Below, piece by piece: positions 50,257-58,381 of a DNA stretch of 64,000 nucleotides; position 1 is the stretch's first letter, and each line of letters opens with the position of its first letter. The position numbers and the translations under genes were made by a program. Origin of the DNA: a virus. The DNA lies in the IMG/VR virus record IMGVR_UViG_3300047476_000597, positions 1-64,000 of that record, one strand, 5' to 3'. Under the pieces are notes generated by a model. It was not told the origin of the DNA. It worked only from the letters and a program-made list of their open reading frames with translations, and searched no databases.

Positions 50257-50643
50257 CTACTGTATTTTTATAATGTTACGATACTCTGTTATAAAACTCT
50301 TTCCCCAACCACATACAGTTAGTGTGTATGTTTTACCGGTATCCAGTGACATGAACAGCTCACTGTTGTTATAGGCACCGTTGATGAGACTGTTCTCTAT
50401 TACGAATAGCTCTTTATCTGTTTTTACTAGATACCGGTATTCAGTTGTTATATCTCCACCGGCACCAGACATTCTTGTTTGTACCTGTTTACTCCTGATA
50501 GTACAGCTGATGGTTTCTCTTTTTGTGTCACCTATTACTGTTCTTATAGAATATACTAGGATTATTAGAACTATTATACCAGCTACTATGTATGTTCTGT
50601 TACGCATTGTTTTGTATTTTTTGTGTATGCTCATTGTTATCAT
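50257..50643 (-). CDS. Single-pass membrane protein, 128 aa
   Basis: A basic N-terminus (H-K-K-Y-K-T-M-R-N-R) precedes a transmembrane helix (about 18-36, I-V-A-G-I-I-V-L-I-I-L-V), followed by a soluble beta-rich domain with C-T-I-R-S-K. Type II orientation is likely. An ATG at codon 4 or 13 could be the true start. Function unknown. Confidence 0.75.
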   Translation of the reverse strand: MITMSIHKKYKTMRNRTYIVAGIIVLIILVYSIRTVIGDTKRETISCTIRSKQVQTRMSGAGGDITTEYRYLVKTDKELFVIENSLINGAYNNSELFMSLDTGKTYTLTVCGWGKSFITEYRNIIKIQ

Positions 50644-50646
50644 AGT

Positions 50647-50886
50647 TTACTCTGGATTATTTACTGTTTCGACTACATTGTACTCTTTTTCTGTAAGAGC
50701 TACCCACTGATTACTATTCCTATCTGTAGGGATATGTCTCAGATTGAGTATATACACTATCTTACTATCATCGTCTGGTTCTCTGAGCTGTATACGAGTC
50801 TCATATTCTTCAGTAGCTACTAGGCCGTAACATTTTAGTCTACCTATTGCTTTTTCTTTTATTGTTATTACTGATGGTTGTTCCAT
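50647..50886 (-). CDS. Hypothetical protein, 79 aa
   Basis: Mixed beta/alpha with charged surface residues and a Y-E-T-R-I-Q-L-R strand; unknown family. Confidence 0.75.
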   Translation of the reverse strand: MEQPSVITIKEKAIGRLKCYGLVATEEYETRIQLREPDDDSKIVYILNLRHIPTDRNSNQWVALTEKEYNVVETVNNPE

Positions 50887-50953
50887 TGTTATTGTTGTTT
50901 TTTGTTTGTTTTTAGAAAAGAGATAGGATTTATAGGTATACGTATGAATATTA

Positions 50954-51208
50954 TTAGTCTATTATTTCTGGTATTACATAGATAGAAGATACTATATAGT
51001 TTTTAAAATACTCTGGATTAGTTGATTTGTGATTGACAAAATACACAAAGTTGTGTAGTATTACCTGAGATTGTATTATTGTATCCTCTTCTGTTGTTAT
51101 AGTATATACCTTAGCATGTTTTATATCCTCAGACATATCACACATTGTACTACAGTGATAACCAATAAACTCTCCATCTTTACTGGTGTATTTGAATACT
51201 TTTTTCAT
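50954..51208 (-). CDS. Hypothetical protein, 84 aa
   Basis: Contains two cysteines and an acidic centre (M-C-D-M-S-E-D-I), with beta-like strands on both sides. Unknown function. Confidence 0.75.
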   Translation of the reverse strand: MKKVFKYTSKDGEFIGYHCSTMCDMSEDIKHAKVYTITTEEDTIIQSQVILHNFVYFVNHKSTNPEYFKNYIVSSIYVIPEIID

Positions 51209-51235
51209 GTTTGTTGTTTTTATTGATTAATAATA

Positions 51236-51727
51236 CTAATGAGCATAGTCGTATCTAGACAGAGGATTAGTATCTCTCCAAGCTACAGGATGTAATATCA
51301 TGTTTTTATGCTGCGCTTTTTTAACAGCATTAGGTTGAGTGAGTCCTGGTCTATTGTGGTCTTCTGCTAGTGCTAATCTACTACTATTGAATGCGATGAG
51401 CTCATTAAACTTGACAGCTGGTATGTATGGTACTATTACTACAGCTTCTTGGTTTCCTAATCTCTGTAGCTGTTGACTATTAGCATACCGGATAGCTAGT
51501 TGCAGACCTAGTTTTGTTGTAGCTGGTCGTATCTTAGTTTTCTTATTAATAGCCTTATTGACAGCTTTACTCACACTCTCAGGACACATGTCTTCACCTA
51601 GTAGGTATTTTACTAATGCTGATCGTTCTTTGAATATAGCTATACACTCTGGTACAGCTGTATTGTATATAGCTATTGGTGCCATGTTAGATAATGCTTC
51701 TTGGATACTGTGTGTTGTGTTTTTCAT
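51236..51727 (-). CDS. Hypothetical protein, 163 aa
   Basis: Soluble, mostly helical, basic centre (K-A-I-N-K-K-T-K-I-R-P) and an unusual arginine/asparagine-rich C-terminal third. No family recognised. Confidence 0.8.
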   Translation of the reverse strand: MKNTTHSIQEALSNMAPIAIYNTAVPECIAIFKERSALVKYLLGEDMCPESVSKAVNKAINKKTKIRPATTKLGLQLAIRYANSQQLQRLGNQEAVVIVPYIPAVKFNELIAFNSSRLALAEDHNRPGLTQPNAVKKAQHKNMILHPVAWRDTNPLSRYDYAH

Positions 51728-51739
51728 ACGTTGTTTGTT

Positions 51740-52078
51740 TTATTTTTTGTAACGCTTTAGTGTATAGTTGTCTTTTACCCACTGCATAAACTCTTTCCAG
51801 CAATTCTCTGATATGTAATTAGCTATTTTATTGTGGTGCTCATATCTATTAAGGACTTCTTCACCATAACGTAATACTAATCTATCATAACATGTTATAC
51901 CACAATAGTTTTTACCTAGATTACACAGCCACTGATTTTTCAACCAGCTGTAAACACCTATATAACCCTTATCTTTTTGGTATCCTTTCTCTCCACCCCA
52001 CTTTTTCTCTTTTTTAGGCTCAGATACTATTATATCATCTAGCTCATCTTCTATAGCCCAGTCTGCATATTCTCCCAT
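51740..52078 (-). CDS. Hypothetical protein, 112 aa
   Basis: Acidic N-terminus, basic K-K-E-K-K-W linker, then tryptophan- and tyrosine-rich helical domain with C-N-L-G-K-N-Y-C-G-I-T-C, where three cysteines could bind metal. Unknown family. Confidence 0.75.
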   Translation of the reverse strand: MGEYADWAIEDELDDIIVSEPKKEKKWGGEKGYQKDKGYIGVYSWLKNQWLCNLGKNYCGITCYDRLVLRYGEEVLNRYEHHNKIANYISENCWKEFMQWVKDNYTLKRYKK

Positions 52079-52080
52079 GA

Positions 52081-52668
52081 TTAGTTATTTATTGGATTAG
52101 AAATAGATTGGTCATTAGCTTCTAGTCCCCATTTTGATACTATAACAATACCACCATTGTTTAAAACAGCATATACTATAGGATCTTTGTTTATTGGGTT
52201 TTCTTGGAACATATCTTGTGGTGCTAATATAAACAAACAGCTAGAAGCAGGAGTACCGTCTTCATAAAATGCTTTACATACAGCATTTTTGATATTGTCT
52301 TTCAGTACCTGTTCTGTTTTTACTTTTTCTAGGAATCCTTTTATCTCTCTTAGATTTTTCATAGGTACATCTCCTATATACCTATCTATTGTTCCTTCTA
52401 TTAGGTTGTATTTTCTCGCTACCCTGTTTAAAGAAACACGTTCTACTACATTGTAACCTAAAGATCTTATATTGTTTACAAGATTATTCTTTTCTGTTAT
52501 TTTGGTATTACGTACATATTTTTTTACATCTGGATGACCATAAAAACCCGTTTGTAACATTAGTTGAGCTTTTTCTTCTGTTATAAACAGTGGTTCAGTA
52601 ATACCCAACGTAAAAGATTCTGACAGAGCTGTATGTATTTCTTGTATTTCTGTTCTAGTGAGTACCAT
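52081..52668 (-). CDS. Hypothetical protein, 195 aa
   Basis: Contains a possible small DNA-binding helical region (R-V-S-L-N-R-V-A-R-K-Y-N-L-I-E-G-T-I-D-R-Y, about 88-110), which resembles a helix-turn-helix, and a beta-rich C-terminal half. Function unknown; a regulator is possible. Confidence 0.75.
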   Translation of the reverse strand: MVLTRTEIQEIHTALSESFTLGITEPLFITEEKAQLMLQTGFYGHPDVKKYVRNTKITEKNNLVNNIRSLGYNVVERVSLNRVARKYNLIEGTIDRYIGDVPMKNLREIKGFLEKVKTEQVLKDNIKNAVCKAFYEDGTPASSCLFILAPQDMFQENPINKDPIVYAVLNNGGIVIVSKWGLEANDQSISNPINN

Positions 52669-52702
52669 GTTTTTGTTTGTTTTTGATTATTAAACGAATA
52701 TA

Positions 52703-53086
52703 CTAAAAACCTGCTGCAATCATGTCAGTAAGAAGATGCATAACCCTGTCTTTTGGTGTTTCTTCTGTGTAGATAGCTATATCCTTAGCATCATTTACTG
52801 ATGCTAATAGATCAAAAGATTCTTTTATATTATGTTGTTTTTCAAAAAACATCTTTATTGCTGCTGATAAACTACTATTGTAACCCCATCCTCTAATACT
52901 TATATCTATAGGATAATCATTAGGATTAAGAGCATTTAGTCTATTAAGATGGCCTATTGCACAATAAGAGTTTTTTCCATTACTATACATATTAGTACAC
53001 CACTGTTCAGCTGGTATAGGATATAATAACCTGTATGCTTTTTGTGCTATTGTTTCATTCTCTGGTATTTGTGTTTCTGTGTTCAT
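52703..53086 (-). CDS. DUF6197-like protein, 127 aa
   Basis: The pattern W-C-T-N-M-Y, Y-C-A-I-G-H-L-N-R-L and L-A-S-V-N-D-A-K-D-I-A-I-Y with a P-K-D-R-V-M end is what I recall of DUF6197, a family seen in phages and actinobacteria. Its role is not known. Confidence 0.75.
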   Translation of the reverse strand: MNTETQIPENETIAQKAYRLLYPIPAEQWCTNMYSNGKNSYCAIGHLNRLNALNPNDYPIDISIRGWGYNSSLSAAIKMFFEKQHNIKESFDLLASVNDAKDIAIYTEETPKDRVMHLLTDMIAAGF

Positions 53087-53160
53087 GTTGTTTGTTTTTT
53101 ATGATTGTTGTTTACTATACTCTTTACATGTAGTAGTGTTGTAGTACATTGTACGCTCAT
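53083..53160 (-). CDS. Possible 25-aa peptide
   Basis: ATG at 53160 opens 25 codons ending in ATGA overlap with the next start. The frame is short and threonine/asparagine-rich and could be chance; the surrounding 116-base gap also has a GTAGTAG/CTACTAC hairpin. Only the overlap supports it. Confidence 0.3.
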   Translation of the reverse strand: MSVQCTTTLLHVKSIVNNNHKKQTT

Positions 53161-53202
53161 ATTTTAGCTAGATTACAACAACTACTACAGCAAAGAGCAA
53201 TG

Positions 53203-53535
53203 TTATTCATTCTTAGGCCATACATTCTTTTCATACCAGCTGCAGAATGCTACTGGATCTTTCATCATATCAGCTAGTGTTTGATCTTTAGCTGGGGATA
53301 CCCTATACACCATTGGTTTTTGTGGGAACTTTATATACGTACCCTGAGTAACATCTGTATATGTCATTGTGAGACCTAACAATGTACCAACCTCTAAACA
53401 TACTAGACAGCCATTGTCCTCACTGACTACTGGTACATACCTGTCTGCTGGTTGATACTTAGATCTGAATAGACCTATTGTTCTTGATTGTGCTTCTTCT
53501 AGCACTTCTTGTAATGATTTGCTTTCTGTTGTCAT
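53203..53535 (-). CDS. Hypothetical protein, 110 aa
   Basis: Mixed protein with C-L-V-C-L and F-C-S-W-Y-E segments, acidic-to-basic balance. Unknown family; normal leader. Confidence 0.75.
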   Translation of the reverse strand: MTTESKSLQEVLEEAQSRTIGLFRSKYQPADRYVPVVSEDNGCLVCLEVGTLLGLTMTYTDVTQGTYIKFPQKPMVYRVSPAKDQTLADMMKDPVAFCSWYEKNVWPKNE

Positions 53536-53552
53536 TGTTGTGTTTTTGATTG

Positions 53553-53979
53553 TTAACTACTGAATGATACTAGATACCCTTGTCTTTGATAGTTTGCTAC
53601 TATACTAGCTATAGAATCTGATGAACAGCTGCCACCTGCTACATAATGTCCTTGATTGTGTATACTGAATATGTTATCATCTTGTATGTAGTTTATGTGG
53701 GTGAACTTTTGATTGTTGGTTGCCTTCAGCTGTTATAGGAGTGGTAGGTATTTCTACCCATGTTTCAGATATTTCCATTTTGACCAGCTGAATACCTCTA
53801 CGTTCTAGTATACCAGCTATCAGATCATCTTGTTCTTGTTCTGTGAGTGTGATAGCACTAGTAGTATTGAACAGATCATCAGATATAATCATCATTATTT
53901 TGTTATTGTCTTCTACTGCTAATAGGTCTATTATACTACCTTTTTCTTGCAGCTGTTGTGAATAATAATGATTAGTCAT
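53553..53979 (-). pseudogene. Gene with probable one-base frameshift in a short A-run
   Basis: The first frame (53677-53979) codes for 100 aa and ends in a basic, unnatural-looking tail after S-K-V-H-P-H. In the next frame, from the same position, about 50 sensible residues (F-T-H-I-N-Y-I-Q-D-D-N, G-G-S-C-S-S-D-S) run to TAA at 53553. Reducing AAAA to AAA at about 53,705 joins the two. Sequencing error, mutation or +1 slippage are all possible. Confidence 0.55.
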
Positions 53980-54307
53980 TGTTTTCGTTTTTGAATGTTT
54001 TTAGAATATTTACTCTAGTTTGTAAAGCTGTTATGATGTCTGGAATAGTTTCACACATTGCAGGAACATTTGTAATATAATCAGAGTTTATTATTACAAA
54101 CTTTGACTTCTCAAGAAGCCATTGACAACCATATACTGCTTCATCAAAAACAATATTAGCACAATAACATACCCCACGTTCTACAGAGTATTCTTTACAT
54201 ATTGCTTTTGCACCTTCAAGAGTATAAAAGAGTTGAACATCTTTTATGCATTTCTCATAGTGTTTTATCAGCTGTTTAGCCAGCTGTTCTGTCATTAGTA
54301 TTGCCAT
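53972..54307 (-). CDS. Hypothetical protein, 111 aa
   Basis: Helical N-terminus (A-K-Q-L-I-K-H-Y-E-K-C-I), then cysteine-containing beta segments. Unknown family. Confidence 0.75.
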   Translation of the reverse strand: MAILMTEQLAKQLIKHYEKCIKDVQLFYTLEGAKAICKEYSVERGVCYCANIVFDEAVYGCQWLLEKSKFVIINSDYITNVPAMCETIPDIITALQTRVNILKTFKNENND

Positions 54308-54333
54308 GATTGTTGTTTTTATGTTGTTAATAA

Positions 54334-54513
54334 TTAGATATATCTCCAGTGAGTTGGTGTATAATACACATACATACTACCGTCAGCTAACCACCATAGG
54401 TTGCCTTTACGTTTTAGGTATTGTACATTTCTTTCGCCAGATGCATCGACTATTCTTGTTTCTACTATTAGATTATCTGGTGGCAACATGTTATTTACTG
54501 ATGTCCAGTTCAT
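54334..54513 (-). CDS. Small tryptophan-rich protein, 59 aa
   Basis: Starts M-N-W-T-S-V-N-N at 54513 after an A-rich leader and contains N-L-W-W-L-A-D-G-S-M-Y-V-Y-Y. It fills the gap between two coding genes. Unknown function. Confidence 0.7.
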   Translation of the reverse strand: MNWTSVNNMLPPDNLIVETRIVDASGERNVQYLKRKGNLWWLADGSMYVYYTPTHWRYI

Positions 54514-54535
54514 TGTGCTGTGTTTTATATTGTGA

Positions 54536-54790
54536 TTAATAGCATTGTTGATAAAACTCTACGACAGCTGCAATAGGATGTATAACAGCTTCATCTATAT
54601 TATGTGGTTTTGTCACAGTTTTGTGTACAGCTGCTATAAAAACAGTTCCTACAAATGCAGCTGTTATATATTCTTCTACAGTTTCTACTTCATTATCAGG
54701 ATCAATGTCTTTAGTACCTTTGATAATAGCATACAAAAAATATTCTTTTGTTGTGTAATAACGATTGTTTATTGTTTTTATGACTAGCAT
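54536..54790 (-). CDS. Hypothetical protein, 84 aa
   Basis: Acidic (D-P-D-N-E-V-E-T-V-E) then hydrophobic (F-V-G-T-V-F-I-A-A-V) segment; a marginal membrane association is possible. Unknown family. Confidence 0.75.
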   Translation of the reverse strand: MLVIKTINNRYYTTKEYFLYAIIKGTKDIDPDNEVETVEEYITAAFVGTVFIAAVHKTVTKPHNIDEAVIHPIAAVVEFYQQCY

Positions 54791-54835
54791 TGTGTTTGTG
54801 TTTTTTATGATTAATATTATTACACCAGCTACATA

Positions 54836-54869
54836 GTAATAATGATATAGTTGTATCTATCATTATTAC
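54836..54869 (-). repeat. Perfect 11-bp inverted repeat
   Basis: GTAATAATGAT and its complement ATCATTATTAC flank a 12-base spacer in the gap downstream of the 72-aa gene at 54882. No T-run, so probably not a terminator. Protein binding or RNA processing are options. Confidence 0.7.
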
Positions 54870-54881
54870 CAACTAGCTGTG

Positions 54882-55100
54882 TTAGTTGCCGATGTCACTC
54901 ATAAACTGAGTATCTATATCTTGGTTATCTGAACTATGCATTGCTTTTAGTTTTAACAATGCAGCATCTGCTATTAATGCTATTCTATGTTCTGTAGATA
55001 GATACTTACAGGTATCTATGTATTGTTCTACGAACTCAATATCTCTGTCTAGGTTTTGCATATCTGTGTATGCTGTACCTCTTGCTTTATATTCTGTCAT
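54882..55100 (-). CDS. Hypothetical protein, 72 aa
   Basis: ATG at 55100 has the typical AAACAAAATAAA leader. The longer frame upstream would read through the structured element at 55147-55245 and is rejected. Helical, acidic protein; function unknown. Confidence 0.7.
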   Translation of the reverse strand: MTEYKARGTAYTDMQNLDRDIEFVEQYIDTCKYLSTEHRIALIADAALLKLKAMHSSDNQDIDTQFMSDIGN

Positions 55101-55146
55101 TTTATTTTGTTTTAGTTTGTTATAAAAATACCTATAGATGAGTATG

Positions 55147-55245
55147 GGGTATGGTCCATTGGGCTTCGACTCTCGTATGAGTCCCTGCTGAACGTATCCA
55201 ACATAGGGCTTAGGCCGTAACGGCACCTGTGACCATCTCATACCC
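55147..55245 (-). other. Structured non-coding element
   Basis: GGGTATG and CATACCC close a 99-base element. Inside are GCCG/CGGC (loop TTA), GACTC/GAGTC (loop ATACGA) and ATGGTC/GACCAT, the last partly competing with the outer stem. It precedes the 72-aa gene as a leader and shares no T-loop with tRNAs. A regulatory RNA or protein-binding site is possible. Confidence 0.5.
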
Positions 55246-55263
55246 ACCTACAGGCATTGATTG

Positions 55264-55638
55264 TTATTCAACTGGTTCAACCAACCTAATGTTCAATGGA
55301 TTACAGTATATTATCTGACCATCATCACATATAACTGCTATAGGCATAGTTATCTCAACATTACTCCATATTCTTCTTATACCAGTAGTCTGCATACTAT
55401 CTGTCTTTACTATACGGCCTTGTCTATGAGTATAATCATTAAGAGATGTACCAGCTGGATACATAGCAGTCCATTCATCATCTCTGAGTCCTATAGTATT
55501 AATATGACAATCACGTAGACCACTGTTATCTACGAATACCACTCTACCACCTATAGATGCTTCTATAGTATGACATTCTCTAGAGGTTTCTTTGTTGTTA
55601 TCATTGTATCTTATCCAATATCCTGTTATTGTGTTCAT
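55264..55638 (-). CDS. Hypothetical protein, 124 aa
   Basis: The real start is the ATG at 55638 (leader CACAAAC) and not the hydrophobic extension before it. Beta-rich soluble protein with W-T-A-M-Y-P-A-G and R-R-I-W-S-N-V. Unknown function. Confidence 0.75.
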   Translation of the reverse strand: MNTITGYWIRYNDNNKETSRECHTIEASIGGRVVFVDNSGLRDCHINTIGLRDDEWTAMYPAGTSLNDYTHRQGRIVKTDSMQTTGIRRIWSNVEITMPIAVICDDGQIIYCNPLNIRLVEPVE

Positions 55639-55681
55639 GTTTGTGTGTTTTAAATTGTTAGTATTGTTACTGATTAGACAG

Positions 55682-56038
55682 CTATCTGATATTAGACTCA
55701 GGATAATAACCATAAGATAGACCACCTGTATCAGCTGGTAATATATCTACAGGTAGTTTATCCAGATCGTAATAGTATACGGTATCTGTTTTACCATCTA
55801 ACCAATCTTGTAACAGCTGCTGCCCTATCTTCAGTCTTTCTATAGTATCCTTCACATTAGCCTTGAACCTGTCATCATTTACGAATGTATCTGACCACAC
55901 TTTATTCCTTCTAGGCTGGTACTGATCCGCTTGTACTGATTCATTTGTTACTGAGCCCCTTATCTGTAACATAAAATTCATTGACCCAAAAACAGTTAGG
56001 TTGTCTTTATTGATGTCTGATTGCTTTATTGATTGCAT
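55682..56038 (-). CDS. First gene of the leftward early block, 118 aa
   Basis: ATG at 56038 was preferred over a GTG at 56068. The protein starts M-Q-S-I-K-Q-S-D-I-N-K and ends Y-G-Y-Y-P-E-S-N-I-R. Unknown family. It sits at the start of about 56 kb of minus-strand genes. Confidence 0.75.
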   Translation of the reverse strand: MQSIKQSDINKDNLTVFGSMNFMLQIRGSVTNESVQADQYQPRRNKVWSDTFVNDDRFKANVKDTIERLKIGQQLLQDWLDGKTDTVYYYDLDKLPVDILPADTGGLSYGYYPESNIR

Positions 56039-56068
56039 AATACGATAGCCACTATAGTAGGCACACAC

Positions 56069-56495
56069 TGTTATGAATGATTGTTGTTGTCGTTATTGTT
56101 TGTATTAGAGAATGTTGTATGTGCGTATATATAGCAGAAAAGAAAAAGAATGAAAGAAAGGACAAAAGGAATAGTCACCCTCCCTCACTCTCACCAACTC
56201 ACAATATTTTTTCCACCAACACATATTAAAAGCGCTATTAATACGTTACAGCTGTAACAATCTACTAGCTGTCGTTAGTATTCTAGCTGGTATCTGATGT
56301 TATGCTCCGTTAGTTATTGTACTCATATCTACTAGGTAATAAGAATAAGGGAATCGGCTACAATCGTTACTGGTGGCTGCTTTCAATATTGGAAACTATC
56401 CCAAAAAGGATACTTTTTCCGGGAATACTATCCTTTTTTGGATACTTTTCCTTTAATATTGTTGACATTAGTATCCTTTTTTGGATAGAATAAAC
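56069..56495. promoter_or_regulatory. Divergent intergenic control/origin-like region
   Basis: This 430-base gap separates the leftward early block from the rightward RepL-like gene. It holds a purine-rich tract (AGAAAAGAAAAAGAATGAAAGAAAGG), a TTACAGCTGTAA palindrome (56246-56257) and three operator-like palindromes (separate entry). No clean minus-strand -7 element was found, so the leftward promoter is unassigned. An origin of replication is possible but not shown. Confidence 0.6.
56397..56487. repeat. Three TATCC-N6-GGATA palindromes
   Basis: Copies at 56397-56412, 56429-56444 and 56472-56487 share TATCC...GGATA arms with A- or T-rich centres. Start-to-start distances are 32 and 43 bases. 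They precede and abut the promoter of the RepL-like gene, so they fit operators for autoregulation or iterons of an origin. Confidence 0.8.
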
Positions 56496-56503
56496 TATCT
56501 TTG
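56496..56503 (+). promoter_or_regulatory. Promoter -7 element of the RepL-like gene, TATCTTTG
   Basis: TATCTTTG lies 15 bases before the ATG and directly beside the third palindrome (ends 56487), so a bound repressor would block polymerase. The resulting leader would be only about 10 bases. Confidence 0.7.
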
Positions 56504-56518
56504 TACAAAAGAAACAAT

Positions 56519-57028
56519 ATGCAAAAGACAGTATTCCACAGCACAAACAACAGTATAAGAGGTGACGAGTATGAAAACCCTTTAACAGGAGCTACACTGC
56601 ATGATGATGTTGAAGGTGATAGAGTATATCATAAGAAGCAGACTGGAACATTTCATATTGATAGTAATAACTACGTAATATTTGATGATGCTGCAGCAGC
56701 TTATCTATGTAGAGAGTTATCTGATCCAGACTATGCTCGTGTTGTTAAGATAGGTAGTATGCTATACTCAGATTGTTCTGTGGTGTATAACAGAGAGAAA
56801 AGAACAGCACACTCATCTGAAACACTGAGTACAGCTCTTAACATGGATCTTAATAAGTTCTATGTTATGGTACGTAAGCTGGTTAAGAAGAACATACTGT
56901 CGTATTGTGTATGTGCTCCATCAGGCTATGTGCAGAAGATATACATGCTTAATCCGTACATTATACGTAAGACTAAGAACCTAAACTGCGAACTACACTC
57001 ATTCTTCAGAGACGTAACACAAGAATAA
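56519..57028 (+). CDS. RepL-like winged-helix DNA-binding protein, 169 aa
   Basis: The C-terminal half shows a winged-helix pattern: L-S-T-A-L-N-M-D-L-N-K-F-Y-V-M-V-R-K-L-V-K-K (about 100-125), then Y-V-Q-K-I-Y-M-L-N-P-Y-I-I-R-K. The last phrase is typical of RepL-type plasmid initiators (a M-x-N-P-x-[IL]-x-x-K end). The N-terminal 70 residues are acidic and tyrosine-rich. The ATG at 56519 follows the -7 element closely, so the TTG 18 bases earlier was rejected. It probably binds the three adjacent palindromes to repress itself or start replication. Confidence 0.75.
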   Translation: MQKTVFHSTNNSIRGDEYENPLTGATLHDDVEGDRVYHKKQTGTFHIDSNNYVIFDDAAAAYLCRELSDPDYARVVKIGSMLYSDCSVVYNREKRTAHSSETLSTALNMDLNKFYVMVRKLVKKNILSYCVCAPSGYVQKIYMLNPYIIRKTKNLNCELHSFFRDVTQE

Positions 57029-57030
57029 CT

Positions 57031-57183
57031 ATGAGCAACTACTATCTAGTATGGGACGGAAAAGAACCTGACAGTCAGCTAATGATTGCGTATGATTACC
57101 AAAGAGCAATAAAATATGCTAGAGAACACAGCAGCTATGTCAAGGACTACAACGGGAATATGTTATGTGATTACAGGCATTGA
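57031..57183 (+). CDS. Small protein, 50 aa, co-transcribed with RepL-like gene
   Basis: ATG two bases after the RepL-like stop. Acidic, tyrosine-rich, with I-A-Y-D-Y-Q-R-A-I-K-Y-A-R-E, a helix pattern similar to the one in the 74-aa gene at 58079. Unknown function. Confidence 0.75.
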   Translation: MSNYYLVWDGKEPDSQLMIAYDYQRAIKYAREHSSYVKDYNGNMLCDYRH

Positions 57184-57224
57184 TAACCCGAAATCGAGTA
57201 TACAGATTACAGACTAATAAAGAA

Positions 57225-57254
57225 CAGCCTACTACCAGTTACGGTAATAGGCTG
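57225..57254. terminator. Bidirectional terminator
   Basis: CAGCCTA/TAGGCTG with an inner CC/GG-type extension, flanked by T- and A-rich sequence on both sides. It lies between the rightward pair at 56519-57183 and the leftward gene at 57266, so it can stop both transcripts. Confidence 0.7.
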
Positions 57255-57265
57255 CTTTGTTTGTA

Positions 57266-57868
57266 CTATTTGGTTGTACCAGCTAACATGTTAGCAGCTG
57301 CATTCTGTATAGCACCAGTGTTTGCTTTACCAGATTGTGCAGTGAATGCCTCTAGTTCTTGCTGATTAGTATGCTCTATACGTACATCATGAGCTGTACC
57401 AGTTGGTTCCCAATAACGGATGTTATAGATAGGTTGGTCATTCACCTTCATAGGTATACCAGCTGTACGTAATGCCTCACTACCAAACTTCAGGTCTTGT
57501 AGAGGATTAGCTGGATTAGGCGGTGTTAATGTATCTTCCGATACTATCTTACCACCGATGTTCATTCCAGCCTTGTATTGAGCTTGTAATGAGGTCACAC
57601 GCCCTCTTTGGAGACATGCACGTACTACATCATACTGCACACCCTTCTGAAACTCTGTAGTTGCACTATACAGCTGTATGTAACCAAAGCCCTTATCACC
57701 ACGAGCTGTTACAAAATCTCCTGGTAGCTGGTGTACACTACCGTCTTCATCTTCCATGAATTCAGGCATTACTATTACTGCACCTGGTTTTCCTTGTTTT
57801 GCATACTCCAGACTCATTTTCTCTGCGTATGTTCTTTTTGCGTCTCTTACTTTCTGCGAATTTGCCAT
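57266..57868 (-). CDS. Hypothetical protein, 200 aa
   Basis: Soluble, basic N-terminus, then a beta-rich region with G-D-F-V-T-A-R-G-D-K-G-F-G-Y-I-Q-L-Y and I-Y-N-I-R-Y-W-E-P-T. It ends in an alanine/asparagine-rich helix. It is a single-gene unit with its own terminator. No family could be named. Confidence 0.8.
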   Translation of the reverse strand: MANSQKVRDAKRTYAEKMSLEYAKQGKPGAVIVMPEFMEDEDGSVHQLPGDFVTARGDKGFGYIQLYSATTEFQKGVQYDVVRACLQRGRVTSLQAQYKAGMNIGGKIVSEDTLTPPNPANPLQDLKFGSEALRTAGIPMKVNDQPIYNIRYWEPTGTAHDVRIEHTNQQELEAFTAQSGKANTGAIQNAAANMLAGTTK

Positions 57869-57993
57869 AATACTTCTGTTTTTGTATTGGATTGTTATAA
57901 AAATGGTTAAGACACATTAGTGTTTCGGCTATTAAAGCCATAGTATTACTACTATCTGGATAATACCAGTCATCAGTTAACCTTTATTGAAAG

Positions 57994-58073
57994 ACCCATT
58001 ATTAACTATTAGTTAGTAGAGGTGTGGTTCTCATAGGAGACAAAACCTGTTTAACTTTCAGTTAATAATGGGT
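57994..58073. repeat. Perfect 14-bp inverted repeat
   Basis: ACCCATTATTAACT (57994-58007) and its complement AGTTAATAATGGGT (58060-58073) enclose 52 bases in a 210-base gap. It lies next to the stop of the gene at 58079 and upstream of the gene at 57266. It may act in processing, termination or protein binding. Confidence 0.75.
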
Positions 58074-58078
58074 AGATA

Positions 58079-58303
58079 TTATGTAGTAACAGGTGTTAGC
58101 TCTTCTATTGTAGGGAGTTGTCCTTCTTCTAGTACTACTTGTTCGCCTATAGTACAGTATATGTTTTCAAATACACCAGCACGTACCTCTAAGATGTAAT
58201 TAGCTGCTTCAACAGCTGCCTCTCTATTAGAGTATACAAACTCTCTTGTAGTATACGTCTTATTGTGGTGTACGTGAACAGTAACCAGATATACTTTATT
58301 CAT
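58079..58303 (-). CDS. Hypothetical protein, 74 aa
   Basis: Starts M-N-K-V-Y-L-V-T-V-H-V-H at 58303; the longer hydrophobic version is rejected because the short one has a normal leader. Helix with R-E-A-A-V-E-A-A-N-Y-I similar to that in the 50-aa gene at 57031. Unknown function. Confidence 0.75.
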   Translation of the reverse strand: MNKVYLVTVHVHHNKTYTTREFVYSNREAAVEAANYILEVRAGVFENIYCTIGEQVVLEEGQLPTIEELTPVTT

Positions 58304-58381
58304 TGTTATAGATTGAGAGATTAATAAAAACCAGCTGACTGCATTACACAACCAGCTGGATAAACACAACACATAATCACA

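Noticed and set aside
55147-55245. tRNA gene
   Set aside because: There is a 7-bp closing stem, but no T arm of the TTCRANY type next to it and no anticodon arm in the right place.
55101-55247. Extension of the 72-aa gene upstream through the structured element
   Set aside because: The ATG at 55100 has the standard leader, and the extension has an atypical composition and covers paired elements.
56397-56487. CRISPR array
   Set aside because: The three repeats are 16-bp palindromes at unequal short spacing in front of a promoter, with no cas genes and no spacer-like units.
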